Assembly: GCA_964405825.1 (NCBI GenBank) | Contig: CAYOPI010000011.1 | Span: forward strand, 1-64,000 | Direction of reading: 5' to 3' | Length of the DNA: 64,000 bases | From: JBHJGM01 sp964405825 | GTDB taxonomy: Bacteria; Verrucomicrobiota; Verrucomicrobiia; Opitutales; JBHJGM01 | Shown: positions 24,583-32,863 of the stretch, one piece after another | How positions within the stretch are numbered: position 1 is the stretch's first letter | How the letters are laid out: each line of letters starts with the position of its first letter | Notes under the pieces: generated by a model | The model's database searches: none | The model's input: the letters and a program-made list of their open reading frames with translations, nothing else | What the model was told of the DNA's origin: nothing | Position numbers and translations under genes: made by a program

Positions 24583-27153
24583 ATGTCCGAGAACAGCGGC
24601 GAGAATCCTTCCGAGGAGCTCAATCAGGGTATCGACCTGAGCGAGTTGCAAAACCTGCAGTTTGGTCCGGACTGGACCGAGACCTCACCCACGCGCGAGC
24701 ACAGGGGACGCTCCGACGATCGCGGCGACCGTGGCGGTGATCGAGGCCGAGGGGGTCCGCCCCGCAAGGATCGACGCAGCGGCGGACGTCCCGAACGGCG
24801 CGCGCCCTCCAATCGCCAGGATGGTCCTGGCGGTGGCGGCGGGCCCCGGCGCGAAGGCGGATTTCGAGGCGGGGGCGACCGCGATCGCGGCCCCCGCGGC
24901 GATCGCGACGCAGGTCCACGGCGCGGCGGCGGGCGTCAACGCGAAGGCGGGCGCCAGGGTCGCGGCAACTTCCAGCCACCCTTCCAGCCGACCGTCGACG
25001 TCCTGTTCTACCCCGAGGACGTCCCCTTCCGGGCGCTGACGAAAGCGCTGCGGGCCTCACTGCGGACCTACGAGCTTTTCGAAATCGCCCGGCTCATCCT
25101 CGACAAGCCCGATCGCTTCGTCGTGGTGATCAAGCAGAAGGGCAGCGGCAAGGGCGGCCCCGGCGATGACGCTGACGCCTCCAGGGAGCCCAGGGAGATG
25201 GCGCCCGACGCCGAGGGCGGGTTCATCATGACGCTGCCGGACAACGTGCCTTTCGACACCGAGGACGCCGCGCTGGGTCACGTGCTCAAGCACCAGCTGG
25301 ATTTGTTTTTCCGCGCCGAGGAGGTCGAGGTCGAGCCGCCCAAGGGCAGCTTCCAGTTCGTCAACCGCTGCTCGATCACCGGCGAGTTGCTGGGCCCGCC
25401 CAACTACCATCGCTACCAGGCCATCGTGCAGTCCCATCACGCCGAGCGGGTGCCGCACATGTCTTTCGAACGCTTCACGGCCAAGATTGAGCAGGTGCGC
25501 GAGCCGGAGGTCATCGACCAGTGGGTGCAACAGATGACCAAGGCCACGCGGTACATCCTCAAGGAGCCGACCGACGATGCGCCGCCGTTCTTTGAGTCAG
25601 CCGAGAGCGCCAAGCACTACCTGGCCACGCAGCGCAGGTCGCAGATCCTGCGGCGGGTGGAGGCCCCCCGCATGTCGGGCAAGCAGATCGAAAAAATGCC
25701 CGACGGCGATCTGAGGCGCTCCATCGAGGCCATGCTCGAGCAGCAGCGACGCTTCCCGCTGGACACGGCCAACAACCTGCGCGGGCGTCTGCGCCGGATG
25801 CGCTTCAACATTTACAAGCGCGGCTCAAAGGGCGTGTCGTACGTGTCGGCGGTCAAGCGGCGCTTCCGCGATGAGAAGACACGCTTTTCCGAATCGCTGG
25901 AGGGCCTGATTCAGTTCATCGAGGGGCACCCGAACATCTTGATTTCCGAGTTGCCCGAGCAGTACCTGGGCTTCGACCTGGAGCAACTGCGTCAGCCCCT
26001 TCCCGGAACCGAGCCGACGCCCGAGTCTGCAGCCGAGCCGGTTGCTGAAGCTTCGGCTCCCGCTGCCGAAAGCGCTCCTGCCGAGCCAACGCAGGCAACC
26101 GAAGCGACCGCGTCGGCGCCCGAAGAGGCATCGATGCCGGAGGCCTCCGTGCAACCTGAAGTTCCCGCCGAACCCGCACCCGCGCCGGAGGAACCCGTGG
26201 CAGAGGCCCCCGCGGCCCCCGAAGCCTTACCAACGGCCGAAGCACAGGATGCGACGGCCCCTGAGGCGGCTGAGACGGCGGCGACTCCAGAAGTAGCGCC
26301 AGCCGCCGAAACCCCTTCCGAAACAGCACCGGCCACCGATACGCCTTCTGAGACGGCGCCCGTCGCCGAGACTGCCGAAGCCGAAGCGCCACAGCCAGAG
26401 GCGGTGCCTGAACCCACCGAGGGCGCCGCCACCAAGGAGGCGACGCCCGCGGAAGCACCGGCTGCCGATGCGGAAGCGCCTGCCGCTAAGCCGGTCAACG
26501 AAGCCCAGCCGGCTGAAGCACCTCCGCCCAAGGCAGCCGCGGCCAAGCCTCAGGACGAGTTTCCCAGCGCAACGCCCGAACAGAAGGCCAAAATCCGCCA
26601 GCTTTCCAGCGACTTGCGCTGGCTGGTCGCCGAAGGCTACGTGACGGAGTTTGGCGACGGCACCTTGTTTGCCCCCCCGGTCATGGCGGCGCCCAAGCCC
26701 AAGGCTGAAGCGGCTCCCACCTCCGAGGCGGCTCCGGCCACCGAAGGGACTGCGCCAGCCGAGGGCACGACGCCAACGGAAGCTGCGGGTCCAACGGAGC
26801 CAGCGCCCCCTGTCGAGACGGGGCAAGCAACGGAAGCTTCCGAGCCAATCCCGGCTTCCGAGGCAACGGAGCCAGCAGAGCCAACTGATTCGCCCGCACC
26901 CGGCACGGAAACCGCAACAACGCCAGTTGCCGAGGTGTCCTCACCCGGTGAACCGGTTGCGCCTCCGGCCGATCCCGTTCCTGAAGCGGCTCCCGAGACT
27001 CCCGCGCCCGCGGCCGAAGCACCTCCGTCGCCGGTCAGCGAGGCTTGCGCAGAAAGTGTTTCCAGCGAAGAGGCGAATCCTCCCACCGACGCGGAAAAGC
27101 CGGCTCCGGTGAGCGCGACGGCTGACGCCCCCAAGGAAGAAAAGACGTCCTAG
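24583..27153 (+). CDS. Large RG-rich and Ala/Pro/Glu-rich protein with two conserved-looking blocks
   Basis: The 856-residue protein is a mosaic. Residues 1-38 are acidic. Residues about 40-130 are Arg/Gly/Asp-rich (repeated RGG, GDRD and RRGGG words), as in RNA-binding tails. Residues about 133-472 form an ordinary globular region beginning PTVDVLFYPEDVPFRALT and ending ISELPEQYLGFDL. Residues about 473-655 and 700-856 are low-complexity Ala/Pro/Glu/Thr sequence. Between them, residues about 657-700 form a second ordered block (TPEQKAKIRQLSSDLRWL, then VAEGYVTEFGDGTLF) that looks like a small winged-helix segment. There is no signal peptide. A nucleic-acid-related role is inferred from the RG region; I do not recognise the family. 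Its stop overlaps the tsaE stop. Confidence 0.85.
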   Translation: MSENSGENPSEELNQGIDLSELQNLQFGPDWTETSPTREHRGRSDDRGDRGGDRGRGGPPRKDRRSGGRPERRAPSNRQDGPGGGGGPRREGGFRGGGDRDRGPRGDRDAGPRRGGGRQREGGRQGRGNFQPPFQPTVDVLFYPEDVPFRALTKALRASLRTYELFEIARLILDKPDRFVVVIKQKGSGKGGPGDDADASREPREMAPDAEGGFIMTLPDNVPFDTEDAALGHVLKHQLDLFFRAEEVEVEPPKGSFQFVNRCSITGELLGPPNYHRYQAIVQSHHAERVPHMSFERFTAKIEQVREPEVIDQWVQQMTKATRYILKEPTDDAPPFFESAESAKHYLATQRRSQILRRVEAPRMSGKQIEKMPDGDLRRSIEAMLEQQRRFPLDTANNLRGRLRRMRFNIYKRGSKGVSYVSAVKRRFRDEKTRFSESLEGLIQFIEGHPNILISELPEQYLGFDLEQLRQPLPGTEPTPESAAEPVAEASAPAAESAPAEPTQATEATASAPEEASMPEASVQPEVPAEPAPAPEEPVAEAPAAPEALPTAEAQDATAPEAAETAATPEVAPAAETPSETAPATDTPSETAPVAETAEAEAPQPEAVPEPTEGAATKEATPAEAPAADAEAPAAKPVNEAQPAEAPPPKAAAAKPQDEFPSATPEQKAKIRQLSSDLRWLVAEGYVTEFGDGTLFAPPVMAAPKPKAEAAPTSEAAPATEGTAPAEGTTPTEAAGPTEPAPPVETGQATEASEPIPASEATEPAEPTDSPAPGTETATTPVAEVSSPGEPVAPPADPVPEAAPETPAPAAEAPPSPVSEACAESVSSEEANPPTDAEKPAPVSATADAPKEEKTS

Positions 27154-27599
27154 GGCGCTCGCGTGAGGCGAATGGCGCGGGTGGTTTCGTCGACCGGCGA
27201 AAGCTCAAGCCACCAGCAATCGGGCGGAAGCGCACCGGCCACCTTCTCGGGCCACTCCACGGCCAGGATGGCGCAACCGTCGAGTAACTCCTCCAGTCCG
27301 AGGTCTTGCAGCGCTTCGGCGCGTTCAATCCGGTAGGCATCCAGGTGGAGCAGGCGGCGCGGCCCGGCATAGACCTGCAGGAGGTTGAAGGTGGGGCTGG
27401 TAACCGGGCCTTCGCATCCGAGGCCCTGGGCCAGTCCACGGACAAAGGCTGTCTTGCCCGCGCCGAGAGGTCCCTGCAAGCAGAGGACCGCACCCGCCGG
27501 CAGAACCGGCGCGAAGCGAACCGCGAGGGCCTCGGTTGCTTCAACCGAGGCGGTTTCAACGCCGCAGCGCAGTTGCAAAAGGATGTCCTCGGGCGACAT
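27150..27599 (-). CDS. tsaE: tRNA threonylcarbamoyladenosine biosynthesis ATPase TsaE
   Basis: TsaE is the small ATPase that assists the TsaB-TsaD complex in making t6A37 in ANN-decoding tRNAs. The 149-residue product has Walker A GPLGAGKTAFVRGLAQGLG, the TSPTFNLLQVY segment, LLHLDAYRI and AVEWPEKV, all in the family order. The ATG at 27599 (MSPEDILLQLRCGVE) is 13 bp after the thiL stop. The stop TAG lies in the palindrome CTAG and shares it with the stop of the converging gene. Confidence 0.95.
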   Translation of the reverse strand: MSPEDILLQLRCGVETASVEATEALAVRFAPVLPAGAVLCLQGPLGAGKTAFVRGLAQGLGCEGPVTSPTFNLLQVYAGPRRLLHLDAYRIERAEALQDLGLEELLDGCAILAVEWPEKVAGALPPDCWWLELSPVDETTRAIRLTRAP

Positions 27600-27612
27600 G
27601 GACAGGAATCTC

Positions 27613-28590
27613 TCAGCCGTGCTGATAGCCTGGACCCACCGGCAACGGCGCACCCGCTGCATCCAGCAGGCAGGGGGTGCCTTCGCCGGCGTCAACGACT
27701 TCGCCGATATGGGCCAAGGGCGTTTGGAAGCGCGCGCGCCAGGCCTCCTCGAAGTCCGCGGGCGGCGTGGTGGCGACGAGCGTGAAGGCCAGTTCGTAGT
27801 CCTCACCGTCACTACAGGCGTGGTCCAGCGAGGTGCGGCCTGTTTCCCTTGAGCTTGCGCGTGCGTTCTCGGAGATGGGCAGCCTTTCCGGCGTCAGCTT
27901 CGCCGCGCGTTGGGGCCCCAGGAGCTTTGGCAGGTCGGAGGCGAGGCCATCGGACACATCGATCATCGACGAAACATCCCCGCGCTCGGCGAGCCAGCGT
28001 CCCTCCTGCAGACGAGGAGTGAACTCCAGATGACGTCCGCGCAGGCTTCCGCCCAGGGAACCCGTCACCCAGATGGATTCGCCCGAACGGGTCCGCCCAC
28101 GGGGAACCGGTCGTTCGGCATGACCCGACAGAAACAGCGAGGCCGCAAAGGTGCCCGCTAGAGCCGAGGAAACGTCGCCCCCGGCAACGACCACCTCGAA
28201 GCGCCGCGCATCTTCGCCCAGGGCAACGAAGAAACGCTCCAGCCAGGCGACCGAGACTTCCGGTGCCAAAAAGAGCGTCAGCAACGCGGTCGAAGGCCGG
28301 GCACCCATCGCGGCGAAGTCGCTGAGGTTACGCCGGAGAAGCTTTTGCGCCGCCTGCGCGGGAGTCGCTGTATCATCAAAGTGGATACCATAGACCAGCG
28401 AATCGGCGGCTTCGATCTGCCGGGCGCCCGGCGGAACGAGAGGCTCCAGCACAGCGGCGTCGTCGCGGCGGTCGAAGGGTGAGAGGAGCCGTATGTCTCG
28501 CCCGAGCCAGGCGTCCAGCAGATCCAGCAGCCTGGCTTCGCCGAATCGGGAGAAGGCATCGGCGGGGTCCGAAGCGAAGGGCGAGGGCAT
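27613..28590 (-). CDS. thiL: Thiamine-monophosphate kinase
   Basis: ThiL phosphorylates thiamine monophosphate to the active cofactor thiamine diphosphate. The 325-residue protein carries the family pattern: an N-terminal GEARLLDLL segment, DDAAVLEP, then DSLVYGIHF, RRNLSDFAAMGARP, VAGGDVSS, MIDVSDGLASDL and SDGEDYELAFT. Length is normal. It is followed by tsaE (13 bp), a common neighbour in bacteria, and preceded 5 bp upstream by the CPBP protease gene. It is probably in one long transcript with the pyr genes, because all lie on the minus strand with tiny gaps. Confidence 0.95.
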   Translation of the reverse strand: MPSPFASDPADAFSRFGEARLLDLLDAWLGRDIRLLSPFDRRDDAAVLEPLVPPGARQIEAADSLVYGIHFDDTATPAQAAQKLLRRNLSDFAAMGARPSTALLTLFLAPEVSVAWLERFFVALGEDARRFEVVVAGGDVSSALAGTFAASLFLSGHAERPVPRGRTRSGESIWVTGSLGGSLRGRHLEFTPRLQEGRWLAERGDVSSMIDVSDGLASDLPKLLGPQRAAKLTPERLPISENARASSRETGRTSLDHACSDGEDYELAFTLVATTPPADFEEAWRARFQTPLAHIGEVVDAGEGTPCLLDAAGAPLPVGPGYQHG

Positions 28591-28595
28591 GGGGA

Positions 28596-29411
28596 TCAGG
28601 AGTCGGGCTCGACCGGCAGCCAGCGCCAGAGCACGGTCAGCGCATTGAAGAGGCCGTGCATGAGGATCGGCACGATGAGGCGGCCGGTCTTATGGTAGGC
28701 ACGGGCAAAGAGATAGCCCAGCACCGCCAGCGGCACAATCGCGACGTAGTACCAGTGAATGAGCCCGAAGAGCAGCCCGCTGATCCAGGCCGCCGCGTTG
28801 GGCGAACCAAAGCGCAGGAAGTACCGGAACAGTCCGTGGCGAAAGATCAGTTCCTCGGCCACCGGCGCCAGGACGATGGCCCCGAAGATCAGGAAGAGCA
28901 GCGCGATGTCGGAGTCGGTCTCATGCAGCAACTCGACGACCTCCTGCGTTGACTCCGCCTCGGGATAGACGCGCACAAGCAGCCAGGCCCAGCCCATCTG
29001 CACCAGAAAGACAATCGGCAGGGCCGCGAAGAGAAAGAAGACGCCAAAGCCCACGGCGCGGGTCAGGGAGATGGGCGGCTCCCAGGAATCGGTCGCCTGC
29101 ACCTGTCCGCGAAAGCGTAGAAAAAACAGGACAGCCACGACCAGCCAGCTTCCCTGCGTTACGACCAGCAGCAGGGCGTGCTGGCTGTCCTCGGACCATT
29201 CGAAGTTGCCGGCGATGGTATCGGCAACGAGTCCGCCGACGACGGCGGCGACCAGGATCAGCCAGACGAAGAGCACGAAGTCATAGGTGGTCACGCGCCA
29301 GGGCGGAGGCGGACGACCTGCCGAACGTTTCCAGAACAGCGCCGTGTCCACCAGCAGGCAGGCCAGGCTGATTGCGAGGATGAGCCCCGCCAGAAACTGG
29401 GCCGCTGACAC
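28596..29411 (-). CDS. CPBP-family intramembrane metalloprotease
   Basis: CPBP (Abi/Rce1-like) proteins are multi-pass membrane proteases or relatives; many act on prenylated proteins, peptides or bacteriocins. The 271-residue protein has about eight membrane helices and the three motifs: EE in APVAEELIFRHGLF, H in FGLIHWYY and HGLFNAL. I chose the GTG at 29411 (VSAAQFLAGL), 5 bp after the pyrC stop, because sequence further upstream lies inside pyrC. It sits between pyrC and thiL in a minus-strand run. The substrate is unknown. Confidence 0.88.
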   Translation of the reverse strand: MSAAQFLAGLILAISLACLLVDTALFWKRSAGRPPPPWRVTTYDFVLFVWLILVAAVVGGLVADTIAGNFEWSEDSQHALLLVVTQGSWLVVAVLFFLRFRGQVQATDSWEPPISLTRAVGFGVFFLFAALPIVFLVQMGWAWLLVRVYPEAESTQEVVELLHETDSDIALLFLIFGAIVLAPVAEELIFRHGLFRYFLRFGSPNAAAWISGLLFGLIHWYYVAIVPLAVLGYLFARAYHKTGRLIVPILMHGLFNALTVLWRWLPVEPDS

Positions 29412-29416
29412 TCGGC

Positions 29417-30724
29417 TCAGGCAGGCGTGGCGACCGGCTCGCCGAAGACGAATCGACCGCCCACCAGCGTATGTCGAACCTGCCCGCGCAGGTTTCGGTG
29501 GTTCCACGGTGAGTTGCGCGAGCGGCTGCGGGCCTGCTCGGGCTCAAAGATGTAGCTGGCCTCCGGGTCGAAGCAGGTGATGTCGGCGGGTGCGCCGGGG
29601 GCCAGGGTGCCGGCCTCCAACCCCAGAAGCTTCGCGGGGGCCGTGCTCATGCGCTCGATGAGGAAGGGCAGCCCGGCCTTGCCACTGCGAACGAGCGTTT
29701 CCAGGCAGATCGGCAGGGCCGTCTCCAGCCCGGTGATGCCAAAGGGCGCGTAGTCAAACTCCACGTCCTTCTCGTCCGGGGTGTGCGGGGCGTGGTCGGT
29801 GGCGATGATGTCCAGCGTGCCGTCGAGCAGACCTTCCAGAAGGGCCTGGCGGTCGGTCTCCGCGCGCAGCGGGGGGTTCATCTTGAAGTTTGTATTGTAT
29901 TCGCGGATACACTCGTCGGTCAACGAAAGGTGGTGCGGGGTGACCTCGGCGGACACACGGATGCCGCGCTGCTTGGCCCGGCGGATAATGTCGACCGACT
30001 GGGCCGAACTGACGTGCTGCATGTGGATATGCCCGCCGGTGTGGGAAGCCAGGATGATGTTGCGCGCGACGATGATGTCCTCGGCGGCCGAGGGCCAGCC
30101 GCGCAGGCCCAGGCGCAGCGACCACTCGCCCTCGTGCATGACCGAGCCATCGGTCATCGAGGCGTCCTGGCAATGGTCCATCACGGGCAGATCGAACATG
30201 CGCGCGTACTCCACGGCGCGGCGCATCAATTCACTGTTTTGAATGCAGTCGCCGTCGTCGGTGATGGCGCAGACGCCGGCCTTCTTGAGCGAGCCGATGG
30301 GCGCGAGCCGTTCGCCCTTGCGTCCGACGGTGATGCACCCGGTGACGCCCACGCGCACGTGTGCCTTGGCCGCAATCACGTTGTGGATGTACTCGATGGT
30401 GCCGGCGTTGTCGCACGGCGGCTGTGTGTTGGGCATGCAGACCACGGTCGTGAAACCGCCGGCGGCGGCCGCCATGGTGCCGGTTGCGATGGTCTCCTTG
30501 TGTGTCTGGCCAGGCTCGCGAAAGTGCACGTGGATGTCGACCAGCCCGGGGCAGACAACCAGGCCGGCTGCATCCACAAGACGCGCGTGGGCCTGCTGGT
30601 CGGCGTCCAGATGATCGACGATGCGGCCGTCCACCGCAAAGATGTCGCCGGGGGCGTCGCGTCCGGTGGCTGGGTCGACCACGTGGCCGCCCTTGATCCA
30701 GAGCGGAGCTGCGTCTTCGATCAC
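29417..30724 (-). CDS. pyrC: Dihydroorotase
   Basis: This enzyme cyclises carbamoyl-aspartate to dihydroorotate, the third step of UMP synthesis. The 435-residue protein belongs to the type I dihydroorotase group (amidohydrolase fold). Metal ligands H65 and H67 lie in DIHVHFREPGQ. Further motifs are PVMDHCQDAS (His ligand), SSAQSVDIIR and the catalytic Asp in IATDHAPH. Its start overlaps the pyrB stop by four bases (ATGA), so the two are translationally coupled. Confidence 0.97.
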   Translation of the reverse strand: MIEDAAPLWIKGGHVVDPATGRDAPGDIFAVDGRIVDHLDADQQAHARLVDAAGLVVCPGLVDIHVHFREPGQTHKETIATGTMAAAAGGFTTVVCMPNTQPPCDNAGTIEYIHNVIAAKAHVRVGVTGCITVGRKGERLAPIGSLKKAGVCAITDDGDCIQNSELMRRAVEYARMFDLPVMDHCQDASMTDGSVMHEGEWSLRLGLRGWPSAAEDIIVARNIILASHTGGHIHMQHVSSAQSVDIIRRAKQRGIRVSAEVTPHHLSLTDECIREYNTNFKMNPPLRAETDRQALLEGLLDGTLDIIATDHAPHTPDEKDVEFDYAPFGITGLETALPICLETLVRSGKAGLPFLIERMSTAPAKLLGLEAGTLAPGAPADITCFDPEASYIFEPEQARSRSRNSPWNHRNLRGQVRHTLVGGRFVFGEPVATPA

Positions 30725-31704
30725 GAGGCACCTCCTTTGCGGTACTTCGGGCTGGCGGCGGCGCAGAGGTACAGCACCGCCATGCGCACGGCTATCCCGT
30801 TGGTCACCTGCTCGAGGAGGACCGAGCGCTCCGAATCAGCCAGGGTGGAGTCCAGTTCGACGCCGCGGTTGATCGGGCCGGGGTGCATGATGATGGCCTC
30901 GGGTTTAAGCCACTTGAGCCGCCCCTGGTTGAGGCCGAACATGCTGGTGTACTCGCCAAGGGAGGGGAAGTGGGTGGAGGTCTGGCGCTCGTGTTGTATC
31001 CGCAAAAGCATGACAGCGTCGGCGTCGGCCAGGGCGGTCTTGAGGTCGTGGCAGACGCGCACGCCAAGCACCTCGAAGCCAGAGGGGACCAGCGTGGAGG
31101 GTCCGGCCACGGTCACCTCGACGCCGAGTTTGGTCAGCGCCCAGATGTTCGAACGGGCCACGCGGCTGAAGAGGATGTCGCCGAGGATGGTGACCTTGCG
31201 GCCAGTCAGGTCGTCGCCCAGGTGCTCGCGCAGGGTAAACGTGTCCAGCAGAGCCTGGGTCGGATGTTCGTGGGCACCGTCGCCGGCATTGATGACCGGG
31301 ATGTCCATCGTGCGGGCCAGGTAAAGCGCGGAGCCCGCGGCGGAGTGACGCACGATGATCATGTCGGCGTTGAGGGCCTGCAGGTTCATCGCGGTGTCGC
31401 GCAGGGTCTCGCCCTTGGTCAGGCTGGAGGCGTCGCGGGAGACGGTGATGACGTCGGCACTCAAACGCGTGGCGGCGATGTCGAAGGCAATGCGCGTGCG
31501 CGTGCTGGCCTCCATGAAGAGGTTGACGATGGTGCGGCCCCGCAGCGACGGCAGCTTCTTTTGCGAGCGGTCGAGCGTGGCTTTGAAGTTGCGAGCCGTC
31601 GCGAAGATGACCTCCAGTTCATCCACCGACAGGTCGGCGATGGAGACGAGATCCTTGCGGCTCCAGATAGCGGGCTCGGTCCTTGGCGGGGCGTCGACAG
31701 TCAT
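30721..31704 (-). CDS. pyrB: Aspartate carbamoyltransferase catalytic subunit
   Basis: PyrB condenses carbamoyl phosphate with aspartate, the committed step of pyrimidine synthesis. The 327-residue protein has the carbamoyl-phosphate-binding motif in the form EASTRTRIAF. It also has VIRHSAAGSA-like substrate-loop sequence (IIVRHSAAGSALYLA), NAGDGAHEHPTQALLD and, near the C-terminus, MHPGPINRGVEL. Length is normal. No regulatory pyrI gene is nearby. It starts 3 bp after pyrR, so pyrR-B-C form one operon. Confidence 0.97.
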   Translation of the reverse strand: MTVDAPPRTEPAIWSRKDLVSIADLSVDELEVIFATARNFKATLDRSQKKLPSLRGRTIVNLFMEASTRTRIAFDIAATRLSADVITVSRDASSLTKGETLRDTAMNLQALNADMIIVRHSAAGSALYLARTMDIPVINAGDGAHEHPTQALLDTFTLREHLGDDLTGRKVTILGDILFSRVARSNIWALTKLGVEVTVAGPSTLVPSGFEVLGVRVCHDLKTALADADAVMLLRIQHERQTSTHFPSLGEYTSMFGLNQGRLKWLKPEAIIMHPGPINRGVELDSTLADSERSVLLEQVTNGIAVRMAVLYLCAAASPKYRKGGAS

Positions 31705-31707
31705 GAG

Positions 31708-32250
31708 TCAGGCGGGGCGAATTTCGATGAAGGAACTCTCGGGGGCCTCCGCGTTGAGGTGGACGGTCACCAGGTGCTCGGGCGCGAGGGCCAGGTTCAG
31801 CGCGGTAAAGTCAGGATGAACCGGCAGGCGGCGCCCGCCGCGATCAACCAGCACCACCAGCACGAGCCGCTTGGGGCGTCCGGAGTCAAAAATCTCGTTG
31901 ATCCCGGCCCGCGCGGAGCGGCCGCTGAAGATGACGTCGTCGGCCAGCAGGATGGTTGCGTCCTCCACGTCAAAGGGCAGGTCGGTCGGGTTGGTGGCCG
32001 GGGGGATGGGTTTCTGGCCGATGTCGTCGCGGTGGAAGGCGATATTCACGGTGCCGCAAGGAATCTCGCGCCCAAGCACTTGGGAAAGCTCGGCAGCGAG
32101 CATCTGGCCGAAGGGGATGCCGCCGTTGGCGATCGAGGCCACCGCCAGTGTCTCCACGTGGCGGAACTCCTCCGCCAGCCGCTGGACCATCTGAGCGATC
32201 CCCTCCTTGATCGCGGCCCCGTCGGTCCGCTGCACCTCTTCTGTCACCAC
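31708..32250 (-). CDS. pyrR: Bifunctional pyr operon regulator/uracil phosphoribosyltransferase PyrR
   Basis: PyrR is a PRPP-binding protein that can convert uracil to UMP and, in Bacillus, controls pyr operons by binding UMP-responsive RNA. The 180-residue protein has the phosphoribosyltransferase PRPP loop ILLADDVIFSGRSARAGIN and the RGGRRLPVHPDF segment. It begins with GTG (two in tandem; 32250 used). It leads the pyr operon, which fits pyrimidine-dependent control. I see no obvious anti-terminator or PyrR-binding hairpin in the 85 bp upstream. Confidence 0.95.
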   Translation of the reverse strand: MVTEEVQRTDGAAIKEGIAQMVQRLAEEFRHVETLAVASIANGGIPFGQMLAAELSQVLGREIPCGTVNIAFHRDDIGQKPIPPATNPTDLPFDVEDATILLADDVIFSGRSARAGINEIFDSGRPKRLVLVVLVDRGGRRLPVHPDFTALNLALAPEHLVTVHLNAEAPESSFIEIRPA

Positions 32251-32355
32251 TGCCGAAACCCATGAAGAAGGAGGCCCCCGGAATCAACCGCTTTTCGAGG
32301 GGATCGTGCAGGCGTGAGGGGCGCAAAATCCGGCGGAGGTGATATTTTCAGGTAT

Positions 32356-32817
32356 ATGCAAAGAAATATCTCCCACCTTGCTCGCGCCCTGCTTGGCGGC
32401 GCGATGCTGCTGGTCCTGGCCGGCTGCAACACGGTCGACAATCGCATCGAGAAGAACCAGGCCTTCTTCGACAGCCTGCCCAACGACAACAAGGAACTCA
32501 TCCGCGATGGCCGGATTGCACCTGGCTTCTCGCCGCGCGAAGTCGAGATTGCCCTGGGCAGGCCCGATGACGTGCTGGTCGAGGAGTTCGAAGGCGGCGA
32601 GCGCATGCTGTGGGTGTACACTCGCTCGGTGCCAGTGACGGTCGTGGACCCATTCTTCTTCCATGGCAACGTGACCTTCAGCCGCTTTGGGCGCTACCGC
32701 GTGATTGGGCGGCCAATCCGCACGATTCCCACAACGGTCGAAGAGTTCGAGCTGTCGGTCTCCTTCACCGACGGTCAGGCAACCTCGATTCTGCGGCCCG
32801 ACAGCGGAAAAGGCTGA
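32356..32817 (+). CDS. Small lipoprotein
   Basis: The 153-residue product has a lipoprotein signal peptide: a basic start (MQRNISHLARALLGG), a hydrophobic stretch, and the lipobox LAGC with the cysteine at residue 24. The mature part (KELIRDGRIAPGFSPREVEI, then ALGRPDDV) recalls outer-membrane-assembly-type small domains in which 'G.s...V...lG.P' is repeated, as in SmpA/OmlA-like proteins. The match is short. The ATG at 32356 follows a GGAGG sequence around 32334. It is divergent from pyrR. Precise function unknown. Confidence 0.82.
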   Translation: MQRNISHLARALLGGAMLLVLAGCNTVDNRIEKNQAFFDSLPNDNKELIRDGRIAPGFSPREVEIALGRPDDVLVEEFEGGERMLWVYTRSVPVTVVDPFFFHGNVTFSRFGRYRVIGRPIRTIPTTVEEFELSVSFTDGQATSILRPDSGKG

Positions 32818-32863
32818 GGGTTGGGTTGACCCTCGCGCCTCGCGTGGGCAATACCCTTGCCGG

